DNA of 64,000 nt from NCBI RefSeq assembly GCF_037975245.1, contig NC_092571.1, positions 20,360,917-20,424,916 of the forward strand, read 5' to 3'. Shown here in pieces: positions 1 to 10,976 of this stretch (position 1 is its first letter; every line of letters starts with the position of its first letter). The notes under the pieces were generated by a model that saw nothing but the letters and a program-made list of their open reading frames with translations, was not told where the DNA came from and made no database searches. The stretch is from Apostichopus japonicus (lineage: Eukaryota > Echinodermata > Holothuroidea > Aspidochirotida > Stichopodidae). Made by a program: the position numbers and the translations under genes.

Positions 1-345
1 TAATTCATAGTTTTACAAAGAACCAGAATGCAAATTGCATTGAGGTTTCGATGACTTCAATACACTAGACTTCTGCTTGTTAGTATAACCAGAACTAGCT
101 GTTACAATAACACTATGGCATGCTAACACAGGTCAGTCTACTGTACGTGGTTATACACACCTCCATCAAAAGCAATAGGGTTCTTGTACTCAATGTTATG
201 AATCCACACACCAAGTATTACAAAACCAAACCAAATCTCTCTAATAACTTCGCACATTGGGGTTGCAGAGGAGTCCACTTATGGACAAGTTAGACTGGAA
301 TATGCCCACGAAACTTCAAAGAATCAACTTGAAAGAAGCTAATAC

Positions 346-379
346 AGGTCACTGGAGGTCAACCTGAGGTCAAAGGTCA
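346..379 (+). promoter_or_regulatory. Nuclear-receptor half-site cluster (DR4-DR5-DR1)
   Basis: Four perfect AGGTCA hexamers lie in the same orientation at 346, 356, 367 and 374. The spacers are 4, 5 and 1 nt, giving DR4, DR5 and DR1 arrangements in 34 bp. DR1 is the classic HNF4/COUP-TF/RXR-type site, DR4 the TR/LXR-type and DR5 the RAR-type. The arrangement is read directly from the sequence. Binding or function is unproven, because the block lies in repeat DNA. Confidence 0.55.
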
Positions 380-1610
380 CCCAAATGCAGTTCGACTATT
401 GTATTACAATAGCGTAACTCTCAACCCTGTCAGTGGTAGTTTCACAAGTTATCGGGAAAAAACACATTTTGACCCATAAATGACCTTTGGTGACCTTGGA
501 TCACATCACAGTTATTTTGGAAAATGTGTCCCTACTTCATCACAACTTGTCCTAATATACCAGCCATGTCAGACTTTGTGACTAGAAGTTGTTGCAAAAA
601 TTAGCATAAGTTGGGAGTTTTTGGCACTTAATCAACCTTGAATGACCTAATGGTTTTTATCAAAAATGTTCCTCTTGATGATGTGCACTCTGTCCTAAAA
701 TCCCAACCTTGATGGACAATTGGTTCTCACGTTATTGCAAAAATACTATTTTTTGACCCCTAATTGACCTTTGTTGACCTTAGATCATATTATCGTTATG
801 TTTAGAAACGATCCTTTACCCCATTCACAACTAGTCCCAAAATATAAACCATGTCGGACCCTGTCAGTGGTAGTTTCACAAGCTATTGAGGGGAAAAAAC
901 ACATTTTGACCCATAAATGACCTTTGGTGACCTTGGATCACATGACGGTTATTTTTGAAAATGTGTCCCTACTCCATTCACAACTTGTCCTAATATACCA
1001 GCCATGTCAGACTACGTGACTAGAAGTTGTTGCAAAAATTAGCATAAGCTGGCAGTTTTTTGCACATAATCAACCTTGAATGACCTTGGATGACATAATA
1101 GTTTTTATCAAAAATGTTCCTCTTGATAAGGTGCACTCTGTCCTAAAATTTGTTTGGCCTACAATGTACACACATAATGTTATTGCTAGAAATGTATCAA
1201 AACCAACCTTTGGCCCCTCATAACTTGAGAACTGGGTGTCCAATTGAAGCGGGAGTTGGTTTCCTATATTCAGCACAAAAAGCTCTATCATATGTCAACA
1301 AATTTTTAAACTTATCTCTGTTCTGTTTTGTTTTGCCCTGTATCTCCTAAAATGAGCATATTTTTTAAGATTTGACCTTAGACCTTTTGACCTCGCGGTC
1401 AGATGTAGTTTGACACGCTGATTCCAAAAAGCAACATGACAAGTCTGTGCGACCATCCTAACTGTACTTATTAAAAAATAAAAACATTGACCTCTGATAA
1501 CTTCGCACACGAAGGTCGCACAGGGGTCAACTATGGACCATTTTGATCGGAAGGTACCTTTGAGATCCGATTATGGCCACGAAAATTCAAATAACCCAAA
1601 AAACTGATAA

Positions 1611-1644
1611 AGGTCACCGGAGGTCAACCTGAGGTCAAAGGTCA
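1611..1644 (+). promoter_or_regulatory. Nuclear-receptor half-site cluster (second block of copy 1)
   Basis: AGGTCA occurs at 1611, 1621, 1632 and 1639 with spacers 4 (ccgg), 5 (acctg) and 1 (a). This is the same architecture as at 346, although the flanking sequence differs. Two blocks per repeat unit with identical spacing suggest an internal duplication inside the unit. Confidence 0.55.
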
Positions 1645-2026
1645 CCTAGATGCGGGTCGACTCCCTGATTACAATAGCGTAACTCCCAACCTTCACGGAC
1701 ATTTGGTTCTCAAGTTATTGCAAAAATACTAGTTTTTGACCCCTGATTGACCTTCGTTGACCTTGGATCACATGACCGTTATGTTTTGAAATGATCCCTT
1801 ACCCCATTCACAACTGGTCCCAAAATATCAACCAAGTCGGATCATGTCAATGGGAGTTATTGCTTGTTTTAATATTTTGGTTTTTGGCCTCTAACTGACC
1901 TTTGGTGACCTTCACAGGCAACACAAAAAATAGGGCACATCTACTCAATGTGGTACTCATATACACCAAATATTAGATTGGTCCAAGCTTCCCTACTTGA
2001 GATACCGTGTTTACAAGCCAGGCGTC

Positions 2027-2082
2027 ACACACACACACACACACATACATACATACATACATACACACATACACACACTCTC
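2027..2082. repeat. CA / CATA microsatellite
   Basis: An (AC)n run passes into (CATA)n and back to CA. The same compound microsatellite recurs at 6317-6382 in the second long copy, and a shorter form is at about 7302. It is therefore part of the larger repeat unit. Confidence 0.9.
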
Positions 2083-2126
2083 CGCCTGCATGAATGCATA
2101 GGTTACGATTTCATCGAAACCAAAAA

Positions 2127-2828
2127 CCTTCTTTATAACTTATCATATGAATAAGGGAATCCCTAGGATTGTGGCATTGATCGCCATTTTGCCTTGACGA
2201 TTGTTTAATACATTATAAATATTACTTTTTATTAAGGTCATAAAATTCTTATGAATTCTTGTTGCGTTTACTATTGGATCTGAGCAACTTACCTATTGGT
2301 CTGTTTATTAGACGTAATAGTCCAGTCAATTTAATTGATCAGGCTAAGATTCTTAAAGGGTCATTCCTAAAATCAAATGTCGAATAAAATTACAGCCTGG
2401 AGTTAAAGTACAAGTTTTTTCTTTTAAAATGTCTAACAGGATCAATTTGACTTTAAGTCAATATTTCGTATGTCAGTTTATGGAAAAAAATGTTATTTGG
2501 TGCACGATCAAACAGTTAGGCTGATGAAGCACGGAGCAGCCAAATAATTGTAGACTCACTTGACATATCCCTAAAATAGATTCAATTGGGCATCGGAATG
2601 ATCCACAAGATCACAAACAACTTTTCTTTGATTATTATTCTTATTTTATTCTTATTTTTTATTTTTTATTTTCTTATTTTTTCTGTATTGGAGATATTTC
2701 ATGATCGATCCACGAGGACATTATAATGTCACCGGTGCGCCTTTTGCACTATTTTTGCAAACTGAGAACACACTGGCCGGGAGGTGTTGTACTAACAACC
2801 CCAATTTGTGTATGTATAGGATATAAAC
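2127..2828. other. Spacer without recognised genes
   Basis: This is unique-looking AT-rich DNA between the long repeat and the small MITE. It contains a T/A-rich tract at about 2625-2690. No ORF of useful length, no RNA gene and no transposon ends were seen. Confidence 0.6.
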
Positions 2829-2830
2829 TA

Positions 2831-3013
2831 TGGAACGCGAAAAGGGCAACCATATTTCGTTGTCTAAACTAAGTTTGTTGCTGTCTAAACTAAAGTTGTT
2901 GCTGCTGTTTTATCATGATGTTGCTCAAACTTACGTTGTTGTCTAAACTTACGTTGTTGTCTAAACTTACGTTAAACTTAGACACGAAATCAGTTTGCCC
3001 TTTTCGCGTTCCA
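2831..3013. mobile_element. 183-bp MITE with perfect 19-bp TIRs and TA flanks
   Basis: The left end TGGAACGCGAAAAGGGCAA (2831-2849) is repeated as an exact inverted copy at 2995-3013. TA dinucleotides flank both ends (2829-2830 and 3014-3015), as expected for a Tc1/mariner-like target duplication. The interior has no coding capacity and carries short direct repeats of cttacgttgttgtctaaa. It is a non-autonomous element. The superfamily assignment rests only on the TA flanks and is tentative. Confidence 0.8.
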
Positions 3014-3015
3014 TA

Positions 3016-3853
3016 ATAAACATGATGATTTCGTTTGCTTCTCTATTCACCACATGTCCTTGCTTGCTAATTTCAAGAAGTTTTAACGCGCGAGGTACCC
3101 CGTAAGTTTAAATTTAATGGACGGCCATTCCCATTCCCCGGCTCAGTCCACTGACCGGCCGCGCAATCGTCGATGCGGAGGTTGGTTGTGAGAATTCCCC
3201 CGACTCCCACCCACCACGCCATTCCGTTCAGTTACCTCACCCCTCCCGCTCCCCGTCTACCAAGGATAATCACAACGTACATTTGCGAACAAAGTAACCA
3301 TCATCAGCATTTCCCACGTACACAATCTCTCCAACAACCCCTGAACACCCCCTACCCCCCAATAAGGGCGCCCTCCCTGCTTTGTAAATGCTGCTATACT
3401 CTCTCCTTCCCGCCAATCCAACCACCACAAGTCTACAGAATGCCTAGCGATGTTTGTGATCTCTTATCTACCAGACCGTAACGTGCCACCCTTTATCACC
3501 ATATACGGCTATATACTATACAAATATACTATACCGTGTTCTTTCAGCAGTATACTTTGCACTGCAAATGAACTTCGCCCTGTATTTGTACTATATCAGT
3601 GCTTTGCGGACACAAGTGCGTCAAGTTCATACATGGAAACGTATTGTAACCAATACACCCTGAATACTTCAGTTAAATACTGGTATAGTTGCTAAGCACA
3701 TCGAGATCAAAATATACGAAACCTAATTGTTCTCATCCAAACAGTAACCAGACAGCAAAACTATGCTACATGAATAATCTAGATATGAATGTGACACAGA
3801 CACTCTAGGCTTTAGCCAGGATTGAACAATATACTGCAATCCAAGTAGTATAT
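3016..3853. other. Spacer between the two long repeats, no recognised gene
   Basis: The first part (about 3130-3480) is C-rich with a proline-rich open frame. The codon content looks like low-complexity DNA rather than a gene. The rest is plain AT-rich sequence. Confidence 0.55.
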
Positions 3854-4178
3854 AGAACCAGAATGCAAAATGCATTGAGGTTTCGATGACTTCAATGCAC
3901 TAGACTTCTGCTTGTTAGTATAACCAGAACTAGCTGTTACAATAACACTATGGCATGCAAACACAGGTCAGTCTACTTTACGTGGTTATACACACCTCCA
4001 TCAAAAGCAATAGGGTTCTTGTACTCAATGTTATGAATCCACACACCAAGTATTACAAAACCAAACCAAATCTCTAATAACTTGGCACATTAGGGTTGCA
4101 GAGGAGTCCACTTATGGACAAGTTAGATTGGAATATGCCCACGAAACTTCAAAGAATCAACTTGAAAGAAGCTAATAC

Positions 4179-4212
4179 AGGTCACTGGAGGTCAACCTGA
4201 GGTCAAAGGTCA
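4179..4212 (+). promoter_or_regulatory. Nuclear-receptor half-site cluster (copy 2, block 1)
   Basis: AGGTCA occurs at 4179, 4189, 4200 and 4207 with the same DR4-DR5-DR1 spacing as at 346. The hexamers are unchanged between the two long copies. Confidence 0.55.
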
Positions 4213-5903
4213 CCCAAATGCAGTTCGACTATTGTATTACAATAGCGTAGCTCTCAACCCTGTCAGTGGTAGTTTCACGAGTTATCAGGAAAAAACACAT
4301 TTTGACCCATAAATGACCTTTGGTGACCTTGGATCACATCACGGTTATTTTGGAAAATGTGTCCCTACTTCATTCACAACTTGTCCTAATATACAAGCCA
4401 TGTCAGACTTCGTGACTAGAAGTTGTTGCAAAAATTAGCATAAGTTGGGAGTTTTTGGCACTTAATCAACCTTGAATGACCTTGAATGACCTAATGGTTT
4501 TATCAAAAATGTTCCTCTTGATGATGTGCACTCTGTCCTAAAATCCCATCCTTGATGGACATTTGGTTCTCACGTTATTGCAAAAATACTAGTTTTTGAC
4601 CCCTAATTGACCTTTGTTGACCTTGGATCATATTACCGTTATGTTTTGAAACGATCCCTTACCCCATTCACAACTAGTCCCAAAATATCAACCATGTCGG
4701 ACCCTGTCAATGGTAGTTTCACAAGTTATTGAGAAAAAAAAAACACATTTTGACCCATAAATGACCTTTGGTGACCTTGGATCACATCACGGTTATTTTG
4801 GAAAATGTGTCCCTACTCCATTCACAACCTGTCCTAATATACCAGCCATGTCAGACTTCGTGACTAGAAGTTGTTGCAAAAATTAGCATAAGTTGGGAGT
4901 TTTTTGCACATACTCAACCTTGAATGACCTTGAATGACCTAATGGTTTTTATCAAAAATGTTCCCCTTGATGATGTGCACTCTGTCCTAAAATCCCATCC
5001 TTGATGGACATTTGGTTCTCACGTTATTGCAAAAATACTAGTTTTTGACCCCTAATTGACCTTTGTTGACCTTGGATCATATTACCGTTATGTTTTGAAA
5101 CGATCCTTTACCCCATTCACAACTAGTCCCAAAATATCAACCATGTCGGACCCTATCAGTGGTAGTTTCACAAGTTATTGAGGGAAAAAAACACATTTTG
5201 ACCCATAAATGACCTTTGGTGACCTTGGATCACATCACGGTTATTTTGGAAAATGTGTCCCTACTCCATTCACAACTTGTCCTAGTATACCAGCCATGTC
5301 AGACTTTGTAACTAGAAGTTGTTGCAAAAATTAGCATAAGCTGGCAGTTTTTTGCACATAATCAACCTTGAATGACCTTGGATGACCTGATGGTTTTTAT
5401 CAAAAATGTTCCTCTTGATGAGGTGCACTCTGTCCTAAAATTTGTTTGGCCTACAATGTACACACATAATGTTATTGATAGAAATGTATCAAAACCAATC
5501 TTTGGCCCCCTCATAACTTGAGAACTGGGTGTCCGATTGAAGCGGGAGTTGGTTTCCTATATTCAGCACAAAAAGCTCTATCATATGTCAACAAATTTTT
5601 AAACTTATCTTTGTTCTGTTTTGTTTTGCCCCGTATCTCCTAAAATGAGCAAATTTTTTAAGATTTGACCTTTGACCTTTTGACCTCGCGGTCAGATGTA
5701 GTTTGACACGCTGATTCCAAAAAGCAACATGACAAGTCTGTGCGACCATCCTAACTGTACTTATTAAAAAACAAAAACATTGACCTCTGATAACTTCGCA
5801 CACGAAGGTCGCACAGGGGTCAACTATGGACCATTTTGATCGGAAGGTACCTTTGAGATCCGATTATGGCCACGAAAATTCAAATAACCCAAAAAACTGA
5901 TAA

Positions 5904-5937
5904 AGGTCACCGGAGGTCAACCTGAGGTCAAAGGTCA
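5904..5937 (+). promoter_or_regulatory. Nuclear-receptor half-site cluster (copy 2, block 2)
   Basis: AGGTCA occurs at 5904, 5914, 5925 and 5932 with spacers 4, 5 and 1, matching the block at 1611. Function is unproven. Confidence 0.55.
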
Positions 5938-6427
5938 CCTAGATGCGGGTCGACTCCCTGATTACAATAGCGTAACTCCCAACCTTCACGGACATTTGGT
6001 TCTCAAGTTATTGCAAAAATACTAGTTTTTGACCCCTGATTGACCTTTGTTGACCTTGGATCACATGACCGTTATGTTTTGAAATGATCCCTCACCCCAT
6101 TCACAACTGGTCCCAAAATATCAAGCATGTCGGATCCTGTCAATGGGAGATATTGCTTGTTTTAATATTTTGGTTTTTGGCCTCTAACTGACCTTTGGTG
6201 ACCTTCACAGGCAACACAAAAAATAGGGCACATCTACTCAATGTGGTACTCATATACACCAAATATTAGATTGGTCCAAGCTTCCCTACTTGAGATACCG
6301 TGTTTACAAGCCAGGCGTCACACACACACACACACACATACATACATACATACATACATACATACACACATACACACACTCTCGGCCTGCATGAATGCAT
6401 AGGTTACGATTTCATCGAAACCAAAAA

Positions 6428-6969
6428 ACACTGAGATATGACAAACAATATTCACATTGGCAGCTGATGACTAAAATGGAAACTTTTCTTGTATTCAGCA
6501 TACATATTGATATCTACCAAAGACAACAGGCTTCTTCTACTCAATGTGGTACACATATTACAAGCCGTACAAGATGCAGGCGCCGGGCGATTTTTACGCA
6601 GTGGTCGGCAAGATTTTGCGTCTGGTTTGCCTCTAAAACATCTAACTAGACGACAGTTAATTTTCGTAAACAGCGCAATAGTCATTTCCCCTAACGTTAC
6701 TACATCCAAACCTGAAGTTTTCATTCGGCACTGAATCTGGGCAATTGCGAAATACAACGGAAAACTTCAACAACGGAAGCAAAGATGTAATACCGATGAT
6801 TCACAATGATATCGTCCATTCATATAGCAACGTATGTACAAACAGTACAACGTTTATTACTTGCCTTTGTGCACAGTCATGTATGCAACGACGTAGGCCT
6901 ATGCAGTTACCGACACACTTAAGTCAATGGAGATTTGGTCGAGACTTCTGATTCTTATCTACGGATGCC
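6428..6969. other. Gene-poor stretch after the long repeat
   Basis: A fragment at about 6490-6560 resembles the tail of the long repeat (cttcttctactcaatgtggtac). The remainder shows nothing recognisable. Small overlapping ORFs on both strands have no family resemblance. Confidence 0.5.
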
Positions 6970-7022
6970 CTTTAGATAATTTCCAATTTCCAAATTGATC
7001 TCTGGTGACTCCAAATGACATA

Positions 7023-7365
7023 TGACCTCCACACAAAAACAATAGGCTTCTTCTGCTCAATGTACACGGTACGGTACTCCTTCACACGAAATATGAGACT
7101 GGTCCAATTAGCTTCCCTTCTTGAGGTATCATGTTTTCAAGCCTGTTTTTGAAAATTTGACCCCTCGTAACCCCAAATAACATTTGACCTCCACTAAAAA
7201 CGATAGGTTTCTTCTACTCAATGTGGTACTCCTATACACACAAAATATGAGATTGGTCCAAGCTACTCTTCTTGAGATATCGTGTTTACAAGCAAGGCGT
7301 TACACACACACGCACAATCGTCCGCCTGCATGACTACATAGGTTACGATTATCATCGAAACCAAA
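7023..7365. repeat. Diverged partial copies of the long-repeat tail
   Basis: Two successive diverged copies of the terminal part of the 2.1/2.6-kb unit can be followed: ctactcaatg..., gattggtccaagct..., gagatatcgtgtttacaagc, a shortened CA run, then cctgcatgactacataggttacgat. They show the same family has older, decayed members here. Confidence 0.7.
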
Positions 7366-7552
7366 ATGTTCAAATGTCAACACTTAGAGAAAAGGATGAT
7401 TATGAGGTGGATGGGAGAGAGGAGTTACGTGGAGGGAGGATATCGCGAAGTTTGACAGAGATAACCACGTAAAAGTGCTGTTTTATTTGATCAAAACCTA
7501 TATCCCTCCTTGACATATCTAGGTTGAAAATGCATTATCTTGGGATAATTAA

Positions 7553-7867
7553 ATGTATGTATGTATGTATGTATGTATGTATGTATGTATGTATGTATGT
7601 ATGTATGTATGTATGTATGTATGTATGTATGTATGTATGTATGTATGTATGTATGTATGTATGTATGTATGTATGTATGTATGTATGTATGTATGTATGT
7701 ATGTATGTATGTATGTATGTATGTATGTATGTATGTATGTATGTATGTATGTATGTATGTATGTATGTATGTATGTATGTATGTATGTATGTATGTATGT
7801 ATGTATGTATGTATGTATGTATGTATGTATGTATGTATGTATGTGTGTATGTATGTATGTATGTATG

Positions 7868-7898
<31 letters not shown>
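7553..7898. repeat. (ATGT)n tetranucleotide microsatellite, 346 bp
   Basis: About 86 tandem ATGT units occur with a single GTGT variant near 7844. The open frames through it on both strands (MYVC and IHTY repeats) are artefacts of a tetranucleotide lacking stop codons in all phases. It ends directly at a hAT-like terminus at 7900. Confidence 0.98.
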
Positions 7899-7899
7899 T

Positions 7900-8044
7900 C
7901 AGGCGCGTATCCAGGATTTTCAAACCCGGGGGGCGCGAATTACTATCTAAGCGGAGCGCCACCATCGGTTGGCGCGCAGCGTACAAGAAAATTTCTTGTT
8001 TTGAAACCCCCCAGATCACCGGAAACGGCACTTCTCGGGCTTGA
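7900..8044 (+). mobile_element. hAT-like element end (CAGGCGCGTATCCAGG terminus)
   Basis: CAGGCGCGTATCCAGG at 7900-7915 resembles hAT termini. It is followed by a block (tatctaagcggagcgccacc, ttggcgcgcagcgtacaag) shared with the elements at 8586, 9321 and 14640. An inverted terminus with one mismatch lies at 10089-10104, so the two may bound a composite element of about 2.2 kb. The flanking bases (tatgtaat and cgtatgta) do not give a clean 8-bp duplication. Which ends belong together is unresolved. Confidence 0.55.
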
Positions 8045-8045
8045 A

Positions 8046-8577
8046 ATGACCAACCAGATGTACACTTTTTGCCTGAGAACCAGGTATTTCCTAATAGTTT
8101 TTTTTTCATCCATAACCTTTTTGAAGTTTGTCAACCCGGCACACATCATGTTCGACCTGATGGCATCTCCTGTGGGTCTTTGCTTTTGTAGGTGATTCTA
8201 CGTCGCGGCCCACAATACCCGTCAGCCCCACTTTTCAAGGTTTTAAGCCCCATATTTGTTCAGAATTTGAAAATTCAGATTTCTCGTGAATAAACTCACT
8301 TGAAAACATACCCATAATGTTGTACAAAATTTCATCTATGGACAACCAATATAGAAAAACTTCCTTCAACCCCTAACAGACCGGTCAAAATTGCACGAGT
8401 AGAGGGAAGTGTGATGCAGAATGTTGGTCAGAAATTTTCGAAAATTCAGACACAGTTAATTTATTGGTGTACAAACATTAAAACCTCTTATAACGGCTAT
8501 TATAAAACTTGGTTGAAGGAAATGAAAAAATAGCAGATATTTCCGAAAGCGAACACTACACACATAGGCGTAGGAGG
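8046..8577. other. Transposon-region filler, no gene seen
   Basis: This sequence lies between hAT-like blocks and may be internal to a larger decayed element. No transposase-like frame was found in the translations. Confidence 0.4.
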
Positions 8578-8973
8578 CGCGGCGGCAGTGGCGGAGCTAG
8601 GGGTATTGGTCAGGAGTGGCGAGAATGGTCTGTAGGAGCGCTTTCGACACTATCTAAGCGGAGCGCCACCACTGGTTGGCGCGTAGCGTACAGACAATTT
8701 TTGAATAAAGATACTCCATAGATCGCCGGAAATGACCCTTTCCGGGCCTGGCTAATTTGCAGATAAACGAAGAATAAGGTGTCATCGCCAAATTACACCA
8801 ACAAAATGTGAGAAATGTCAATAAGTAGATGAGAGCGCAATAAAAAAGTCAATAATCACGAATAAGTAAAAAGTGGTAAAGAGCTGAAAAAGGCGCCAGC
8901 AGTCCATTTGAGTCCGTCAGGGGGGGGGGGCATCCACCCCCGACCGTATGGACGCTCCGCCACTGCGCGGCGG
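8578..8973 (+). mobile_element. hAT-type MITE, 380 bp, with 8-bp TSD
   Basis: The element runs from 8586 (CAGTGGCGGAGCTAGGGG) to 8965 (GCTCCGCCACTG). The target-site duplication CGCGGCGG is exact at 8578-8585 and 8966-8973. CAGTGGCG-type ends plus an 8-bp duplication are diagnostic of the hAT superfamily. The interior lacks a transposase frame, so it is non-autonomous. It contains an 11-G run at 8920-8930. The copy at 14640-15008 is the same family in the opposite orientation. It is inserted in another CG-rich repeat. Confidence 0.92.
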
Positions 8974-9185
8974 GGGTGCAGCCCCTAATTCGCCATTACT
9001 AATGTAAAAGAGAGTTTTGACATAATTGGACCTCCATGCTTTTTATACATCTACATGAGACATGTCGTTGTTTACATTAGCATCCCGCGAAATACTGCGC
9101 AATTTGAACGGACCGTACGGTACATGATGGCATGCGATGTAATAACCGATGCTTGCTAATATGATATTGACATGAACACGTTGAA

Positions 9186-9208
9186 CGCGCGCTTCGCGCG
9201 CGAAAATT
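9186..9208. repeat. Short CG-rich palindrome
   Basis: The sequence cgcgcgcttcgcgcgcg forms a compact inverted repeat inside the transposon-rich block. No role is assigned. Confidence 0.6.
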
Positions 9209-9320
9209 TTTGGTTATTTTTTCAGGCAAGTCGGACAGTTTTGAGGCTTTTCATCCTGGAACGCCATTTTCATGCTCACTGATATGATGTGATATCTGCT
9301 GTTTGCGTTACAAATTCGAA

Positions 9321-9560
9321 CAGGCGCGTAGCGAGGAATTTGCCAATTGGGAGGGGCGAAGCCTGTAGGCAAATTATCTAAGCGTAGCGCCACCATAGGT
9401 TGGCGCGAAGCGTACAAGAAAATTTTGGCCGAAAATGCCTCCCAGATCGCTGGAAATGGCACTACCCAAGACCATTTGTTAGCGCGAAGCGTACAAGCAA
9501 ATTTTGGCCGAAAATGTCTCCAAGATCGCTGGAAATGACACTTCCCAGGCCTTGTAAGTT
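9321..9560 (+). mobile_element. hAT-like fragment with internal 79-bp duplication
   Basis: It begins with CAGGCGCGTAGCGAGG and shares the gagcgccacc/ttggcgcgaagcgtacaag block with the elements at 7900 and 8586. A segment of about 60 bp starting gcgcgaagcgtacaag at 9402 is repeated at 9481. No matching inverted right end was found, so it is treated as truncated. Confidence 0.55.
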
Positions 9561-9895
9561 GCCTCTAAGCACTTTCTATTTTGAAATTACTTAGCGATAT
9601 CATTTAAAAAAAATGTTGAATGGGGGGGGGCGGGCGATCGCCCCCATCCCAAAATGCGTCATGTTCCCCGACGACACGGTCGAGTTCGAGACCAGCCACA
9701 GTTGGTTTCATAGCACAATTCTACACACGCGTTGTGATAGACCATATATAGTACATATATAGATCATTAGTGAGAGAGGAAAATGGAAACGTCAAAAAAT
9801 GGAGTTGTCGGTGTAAGGGGTAGGGTGAGTCACACTTTTACGAAATCATTGATCCGTCACTGGCTACCCTTCAGCGCTGTAATGATGTCACTGTT

Positions 9896-10060
9896 CCTCT
9901 TTCTCTCCCCGGTGTCTTCGCGTTTTTCTTTTACTCCCTCCTTTTCTCCTTTTTCTCTCTTTCTTCTTTTTCTTTTCCCTTCCTTCCTCTCCTCCTCCTC
10001 TTTTTTCCCCTCTTTTTTTCTTTTTTCTTCTCTTTTTTTTCTCTCCTCTTTTTCTTACCC
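9896..10060 (+). repeat. Polypyrimidine tract
   Basis: About 165 bp is almost purely C and T on the plus strand, broken by a few purines near 9910-9925. Such tracts can adopt triplex structures. The long S/F/L-rich plus-strand frame and the K/E/R-rich minus-strand frame across it are compositional artefacts. Confidence 0.85.
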
Positions 10061-10088
10061 GGGGGGCGCGCGCCCCCAACGCCCCCCC

Positions 10089-10104
10089 CCTGGATACGCA
10101 CCTG
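10089..10104 (-). mobile_element. hAT-like inverted terminus
   Basis: CCTGGATACGCACCTG is the inverse complement of the terminus at 7900-7915 with one mismatch. It follows a run of C as at other element ends here. It is a candidate right end for a composite element starting at 7900. Confidence 0.5.
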
Positions 10105-10430
10105 CGTATGTATTTTAGATCCTCCTGCAAGCAGGAACTCGCGAAGAAGCCATCATTGGCTTATCCAAAGCCGCAAGCTGACCGAAATCAGTCTCTTAGA
10201 TTCATATTTAACGTCCATGATTATGAATTGTCAATTGTCAACAACTCTGTAACTGGACGACATACATTAATCACTAATGTCATAACAGATTGAGAGAGAA
10301 ATGCATCACTTTGCCGTAAAACTGACAACAAGTTAATGGGCTATTAAGCCCGGGTCGATGGCTGGTGGTTTATGTACTAATTTGGGCTAGTATATAGCTT
10401 CGTTTTCATGCATGTTCCTATGAATACAGC

Positions 10431-10976
10431 CCACGAGACCGAAGGTCCGCGAGACCGAAATTAAAAAAAAGGTCTGCGATACCGAAGGTCTTCGAGAATC
10501 GAGACCGAGGTCCGCGTGATAAACTAGGCCTATAATAGTGGTAAGACAAATATTACTACCGGTAATATTACGTTGATAAAGCGCGTAATTAAAAAAATGT
10601 ATAGCCATTTCTTTTCATATAGTGGATACCAGTGACTTATACGCAAGGGGGCTGGGACGGCTTGCATTGATATTACGTCTCCACCAGTGGCGTAACCAGA
10701 GGGGATTGCAGGGGCGAAAGTCCCCGCTCCCAAAAGTCTCGCCCCCCAGCCCCTGCTGCCCCAAATGAAATTTGAGAAACAATATAATTTAATAATTAGA
10801 TATAGCGATACCCTATTTTAAACAATATTGCCCTCCCTGTCAATCTCTTTGACCCGCTCTGAAGCCCCTCTAATGAAAAAGTCTAGTTACGCCTATCGAA
10901 GGACCATGCATAGACCATCGGTCTCGCAGACCAAATGTTCGCGGAAATTCGGTCTCGCGGACCTTAGGTCTCGTGG
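10431..10976. mobile_element. Inverted-repeat element with GGTCTCG-rich ends
   Basis: The left end ccacgagaccgaaggtccgc (10431 on) and the right end read on the other strand (ccacgagacctaaggtccgc from 10976) match over roughly 60 bp with scattered differences, including the shared gcgagaccgaa and ggtctgcga motifs. A hAT-like terminus (10685) lies inside. No clear target duplication flanks it, so the boundaries are approximate and the family is unknown. Confidence 0.5.
10685..10897 (+). mobile_element. hAT-like left terminus, decayed element
   Basis: CAGTGGCGTAACCAGAGGGG is a typical hAT-like end. About 200 bp downstream, ctagttacgcctatcg may be a degraded right end. No target duplication could be matched. 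Confidence 0.4.

Larger units (their letters stand above)
19..2126. repeat. Long direct repeat, copy 1 (2.1 kb)
   Basis: This segment is nearly identical to 3854-6427. Both begin with agaaccagaatgcaaa and end just after a CA/CATA microsatellite followed by ggttacgatttcatcgaaacc. Inside, a subunit of about 440 bp starting near gtcagtggtagtttcac occurs at about 426 and again at about 863. Much of it consists of variants of TGACCTTTGGTGACCTTGGATCA. No open frame of interest is present: the ORFs are short and unlike any protein family I know. The high identity of the two copies implies a recent duplication. I do not recognise it as a named transposon family. Confidence 0.9.
3854..6427. repeat. 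Long direct repeat, copy 2 (2.6 kb)
   Basis: This is the second copy of the unit at 19-2126. It is about 0.46 kb longer because it carries three instead of two of the ~445-bp subunits, starting near 4258, 4703 and 5152. The remainder aligns almost base for base, including the terminal microsatellite and the final ggttacgatttcatcgaaacc. A TGACCT-t-TGACCT-tt-TGACCT series is at 5666-5686. No coding capacity was recognised. Confidence 0.9.

Noticed and set aside
3173-3481. 102-codon proline-rich ORF
   Set aside because: It is C-rich low-complexity sequence with no splice or start context and no family resemblance.
7524-8109. Long ORFs of MYVC and IHTY repeats on both strands
   Set aside because: They are produced by an ATGT tetranucleotide that lacks stops. 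Not genes.
9783-10130. S/F/L-rich plus-strand and K/E/R-rich minus-strand ORFs
   Set aside because: Both are products of a polypyrimidine tract.
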